Positions 3,814 through 5,702 of a DNA stretch of 5,702 bases are shown here, piece by piece. The stretch's first letter is position 1, and each line of letters starts with the position of its first letter. The notes beneath the pieces were generated by a model. That model was given only the letters and a program-made list of their open reading frames with translations, was not told the origin of the DNA and did not search any database. Position numbers and translations under genes: made by a program. The DNA is from Bradyrhizobium sp. (GTDB lineage Bacteria > Pseudomonadota > Alphaproteobacteria > Rhizobiales > Xanthobacteraceae), in assembly GCA_019243075.1 (NCBI GenBank), contig JAFAUV010000290.1:1-5702 (forward strand), given 5' to 3'.

Positions 3814-5685
3814 TCAGCCCGCCGCCTCATCGACCTGCGTACTCGCCTCCAGCCATACCTCCTCGGCGCGCTCGAGCGCGGTTGCGGCGTTGGCGCGGGC
3901 CTGGGTGAGCTGGGCGGCCTGCCTGGGATCGCGGCTGAAGATGTCGGGCAGGGCGAGCGCGGTATCGATCTTGGCGATGATGCCGTTGATGCGCTCGATC
4001 TCGGCCTCGGCTTCGGCTACTCTTTGCCTTGGTGGCTTCTTTCGCGCGACCTTCGCGCGCGGCGCCGTTTGCGCAACCACGTTGCGCTCGCGGCTTTCGC
4101 GCGGGGCATCCCGCGCGCCCGGCGAGGACAATACCAGCCGGCGGTAATCGTCGAGATCGCCGTCGAAATTGGTGACGACATGATCGGCGACGATCCAGAG
4201 CCGGACGGCGCAGGCCTCGATCAGATAGCGGTCATGCGAGACCATGATCACCGCGCCCGGAAATTCGTTGATGGCTTCGGCCAGCGCGGCGCGGCTGTCG
4301 ATGTCGAGATGGTTGGTCGGCTCGTCCAGAATGATCATGTTGGGGCCGAAGAAGGTCGCAAGTCCCAGCAAGAGCCGGGCCTTCTCGCCACCGGACAGGC
4401 TTTTCACCGGCGTTTCGGCGGCCTTGCCGGAAAAACCGATCGCGCCGGCGCGGCCGCGCACCTTCGATTCCGGCGCCTCCGGCATCAGCTTGCGCAGGTG
4501 ATCGTAGGTGGAAGCCTCCTCGTTCAGCTCGTCCAGCTGATGTTGGGCGAAATAGGCGATCGAGAGCTTTTCCGCGCGCGTGATCGCGCCCGAGAACGGC
4601 TTCAGGCGACCCGCCAGCAGTTTGACCAGCGTCGATTTGCCGTTGCCATTGGCGCCGAGCAGCGCGATGCGGTCGTCATCGTCGATCCTAAGCGTCACGC
4701 GGCTCAGCACCGCCTGGCCCGGTTCATAGCCCACCGATACATTGTCGACCGCGACGATCGGTGGCGACAGCAGCTTTTCCGGCGCCGGAAAGCTGATCTC
4801 GCGCACGTCCTGGGTCACGAGGGCGGCGACCGGCTGCATCCGCTCCAGCATTTTCACCCGTGACTGCGCCTGCCGCGCCTTCGAGGCCTTGGCCTTGAAG
4901 CGATCGACAAACGCCTGCAGACGTTTGCGCTCGGCCTCCTGCCGCTTGGCATGCTTGGCGTCCAGCATCGCACGGGTGGCGCGCTGCTCCTCGAAGGAGG
5001 AATAGCTGCCGCGATAGAGCGTGAGCTTGCCGGCCTCCAGATGCAGGATCTGGTCGACGGAGCTTTCCAGGAGCTCACGGTCGTGGCTGATGACGATCAC
5101 CGTCCGCGGATAATGCGCCAGATGATCTTCGAGCCACAGCGTGCCTTCGAGATCGAGATAGTTGGTGGGCTCGTCGAGGAGGAGCAGATCGGGCGCGGCG
5201 AACAGGGTAGCGGCCAGCGCCACGCGCATGCGCCAGCCGCCGGAGAACTCCGCAACCGGCCGGGCTTGGTCCGCGGCCGAAAAGCCGAGGCCGCTCAGGA
5301 TCGCCGCCGCGCGGGCGGGCGCCGAATGCGCACCGATGTCGGCGAGGCGGGTCTGGATTTCGGCGATCCGGTGCGGGTCGCTCGCGCTATCGGCCTCGCG
5401 CAGCAGCGCGTCGCGCTCGAGGTCGGCCCTGAGCACGATCTCGACCAGGCTGTGGGGTCCGTCGGGTGCTTCCTGCGCCAGCGAGCCGACGCGCCAGCGC
5501 GGCGGAATGGCGATGGTGCCGTTCTCGCAGGCAAGTTCGCCGCGGATGGCGCGAAACAGCGTGGACTTGCCGGTGCCGTTGCGCCCGACAAGGCCGACGC
5601 GGGCACCGGGGATGATCTGCACCGTCGCGTGATCGATCAGCAGGCGGCCGGCGAGGCGGATCGAGATGTCCGAGATGGAAAGCAT
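3814..5685 (-). CDS. yheS: ABC-F family ATPase, YheS type, 623 residues
   Basis: A cytosolic ATPase with two ABC domains and no membrane segment; ABC-F proteins bind the ribosome E site and relieve or regulate stalled translation rather than transport. Domain 1: Walker A GRNGTGKST (34-42), Q-loop Gln71, signature FSGGW (147-151), Walker B with DEPTN (171-175), switch His201. The inter-domain linker (about 225-295) is charged and helical, with the typical AKASKARQAQSRVKMLERM. Domain 2: Walker A GANGNGKST (344-352), Q-loop Gln381, signature LSGGE (430-434), Walker B with DEPTNHLD (454-461), His484. A basic segment (about 540-555) and a coiled coil (about 555-615) end the protein. Both catalytic Glu (172, 455) are present. 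Length, FSGGWRMR and YFAQHQLD match the YheS branch better than EttA or Uup. A perfect inverted repeat overlaps the start, and the ribosome site is weak (GGTGA). Confidence 0.95.
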   Translation of the reverse strand: MLSISDISIRLAGRLLIDHATVQIIPGARVGLVGRNGTGKSTLFRAIRGELACENGTIAIPPRWRVGSLAQEAPDGPHSLVEIVLRADLERDALLREADSASDPHRIAEIQTRLADIGAHSAPARAAAILSGLGFSAADQARPVAEFSGGWRMRVALAATLFAAPDLLLLDEPTNYLDLEGTLWLEDHLAHYPRTVIVISHDRELLESSVDQILHLEAGKLTLYRGSYSSFEEQRATRAMLDAKHAKRQEAERKRLQAFVDRFKAKASKARQAQSRVKMLERMQPVAALVTQDVREISFPAPEKLLSPPIVAVDNVSVGYEPGQAVLSRVTLRIDDDDRIALLGANGNGKSTLVKLLAGRLKPFSGAITRAEKLSIAYFAQHQLDELNEEASTYDHLRKLMPEAPESKVRGRAGAIGFSGKAAETPVKSLSGGEKARLLLGLATFFGPNMIILDEPTNHLDIDSRAALAEAINEFPGAVIMVSHDRYLIEACAVRLWIVADHVVTNFDGDLDDYRRLVLSSPGARDAPRESRERNVVAQTAPRAKVARKKPPRQRVAEAEAEIERINGIIAKIDTALALPDIFSRDPRQAAQLTQARANAATALERAEEVWLEASTQVDEAAG

Positions 5686-5702
5686 GCGGTGTAGTCACCG
5701 CA
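5685..5702 (-). promoter_or_regulatory. Perfect inverted repeat overlapping the ABC-F start codon
   Basis: TGCGGTG (5685-5691) and CACCGCA (5696-5702) are perfect 7-bp arms with a 4-base loop. The inner arm includes the first base of the ABC-F start codon, and the only ribosome-site-like bases (GGTGA) lie in the outer arm and loop. In mRNA this hairpin would hide the initiation region. The right edge of the window prevents seeing whether the arms extend. Confidence 0.4.

Noticed and set aside
4024..5694. Long plus-strand frames opposite the ABC-F gene
   Set aside because: Mirror frames of a GC-rich gene. The ABC-F protein has every expected motif over its full length.

Overview
The window looks like chromosomal DNA of a Bradyrhizobium-type alphaproteobacterium (Hyphomicrobiales). 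The evidence is high GC, a cluster of very small proteins of families typical of that group (DUF892, DUF2934, DUF6894), and sequences matching the alphaproteobacterial general-stress (EcfG/PhyR) promoter, GGAAC-N16/17-CGTT. The genus is inferred from protein style and was not confirmed by any search.

Layout from left to right. (1) Bases 1-989, minus strand: the N-terminal 329 residues of an exported protein with a long Ala/Pro/Glu-rich linker and an M15-peptidase-like C-terminal region, cut by the window edge. (2) Bases 990-1393: non-coding. It holds a strong plus-strand terminator preceded by a large hairpin, suggesting an unannotated small RNA, plus a small cluster of palindromes. (3) Bases 1394-3173, minus strand: five small genes. 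These are a 65-residue protein of unknown function, a DUF2934 protein, a 64-residue protein in an operon with a DUF892 ferritin-like protein, and a 72-residue protein. (4) Bases 3386-3601, plus strand: a DUF6894 protein, divergent from the 72-residue gene. (5) Bases 3629-3709, minus strand: a 26-residue single-span membrane protein. (6) Bases 3814-5685, minus strand: a complete ABC-F ATPase of the YheS type, whose start codon overlaps a perfect 7-bp inverted repeat at the right edge.

The middle of the window reads as a general-stress cluster. A perfect EcfG-type promoter lies upstream of the 72-residue gene, and a one-mismatch version precedes the DUF892/64-residue operon. A weaker version precedes the DUF2934 gene. 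Three of the leaders contain perfect inverted repeats close to the ribosome-binding region. The most notable is that of the 72-residue gene, where a terminator-like hairpin carries in its loop a 7-base element complementary to the 7 bases directly before the start codon.

No mobile element, CRISPR array, tRNA or rRNA gene was seen.
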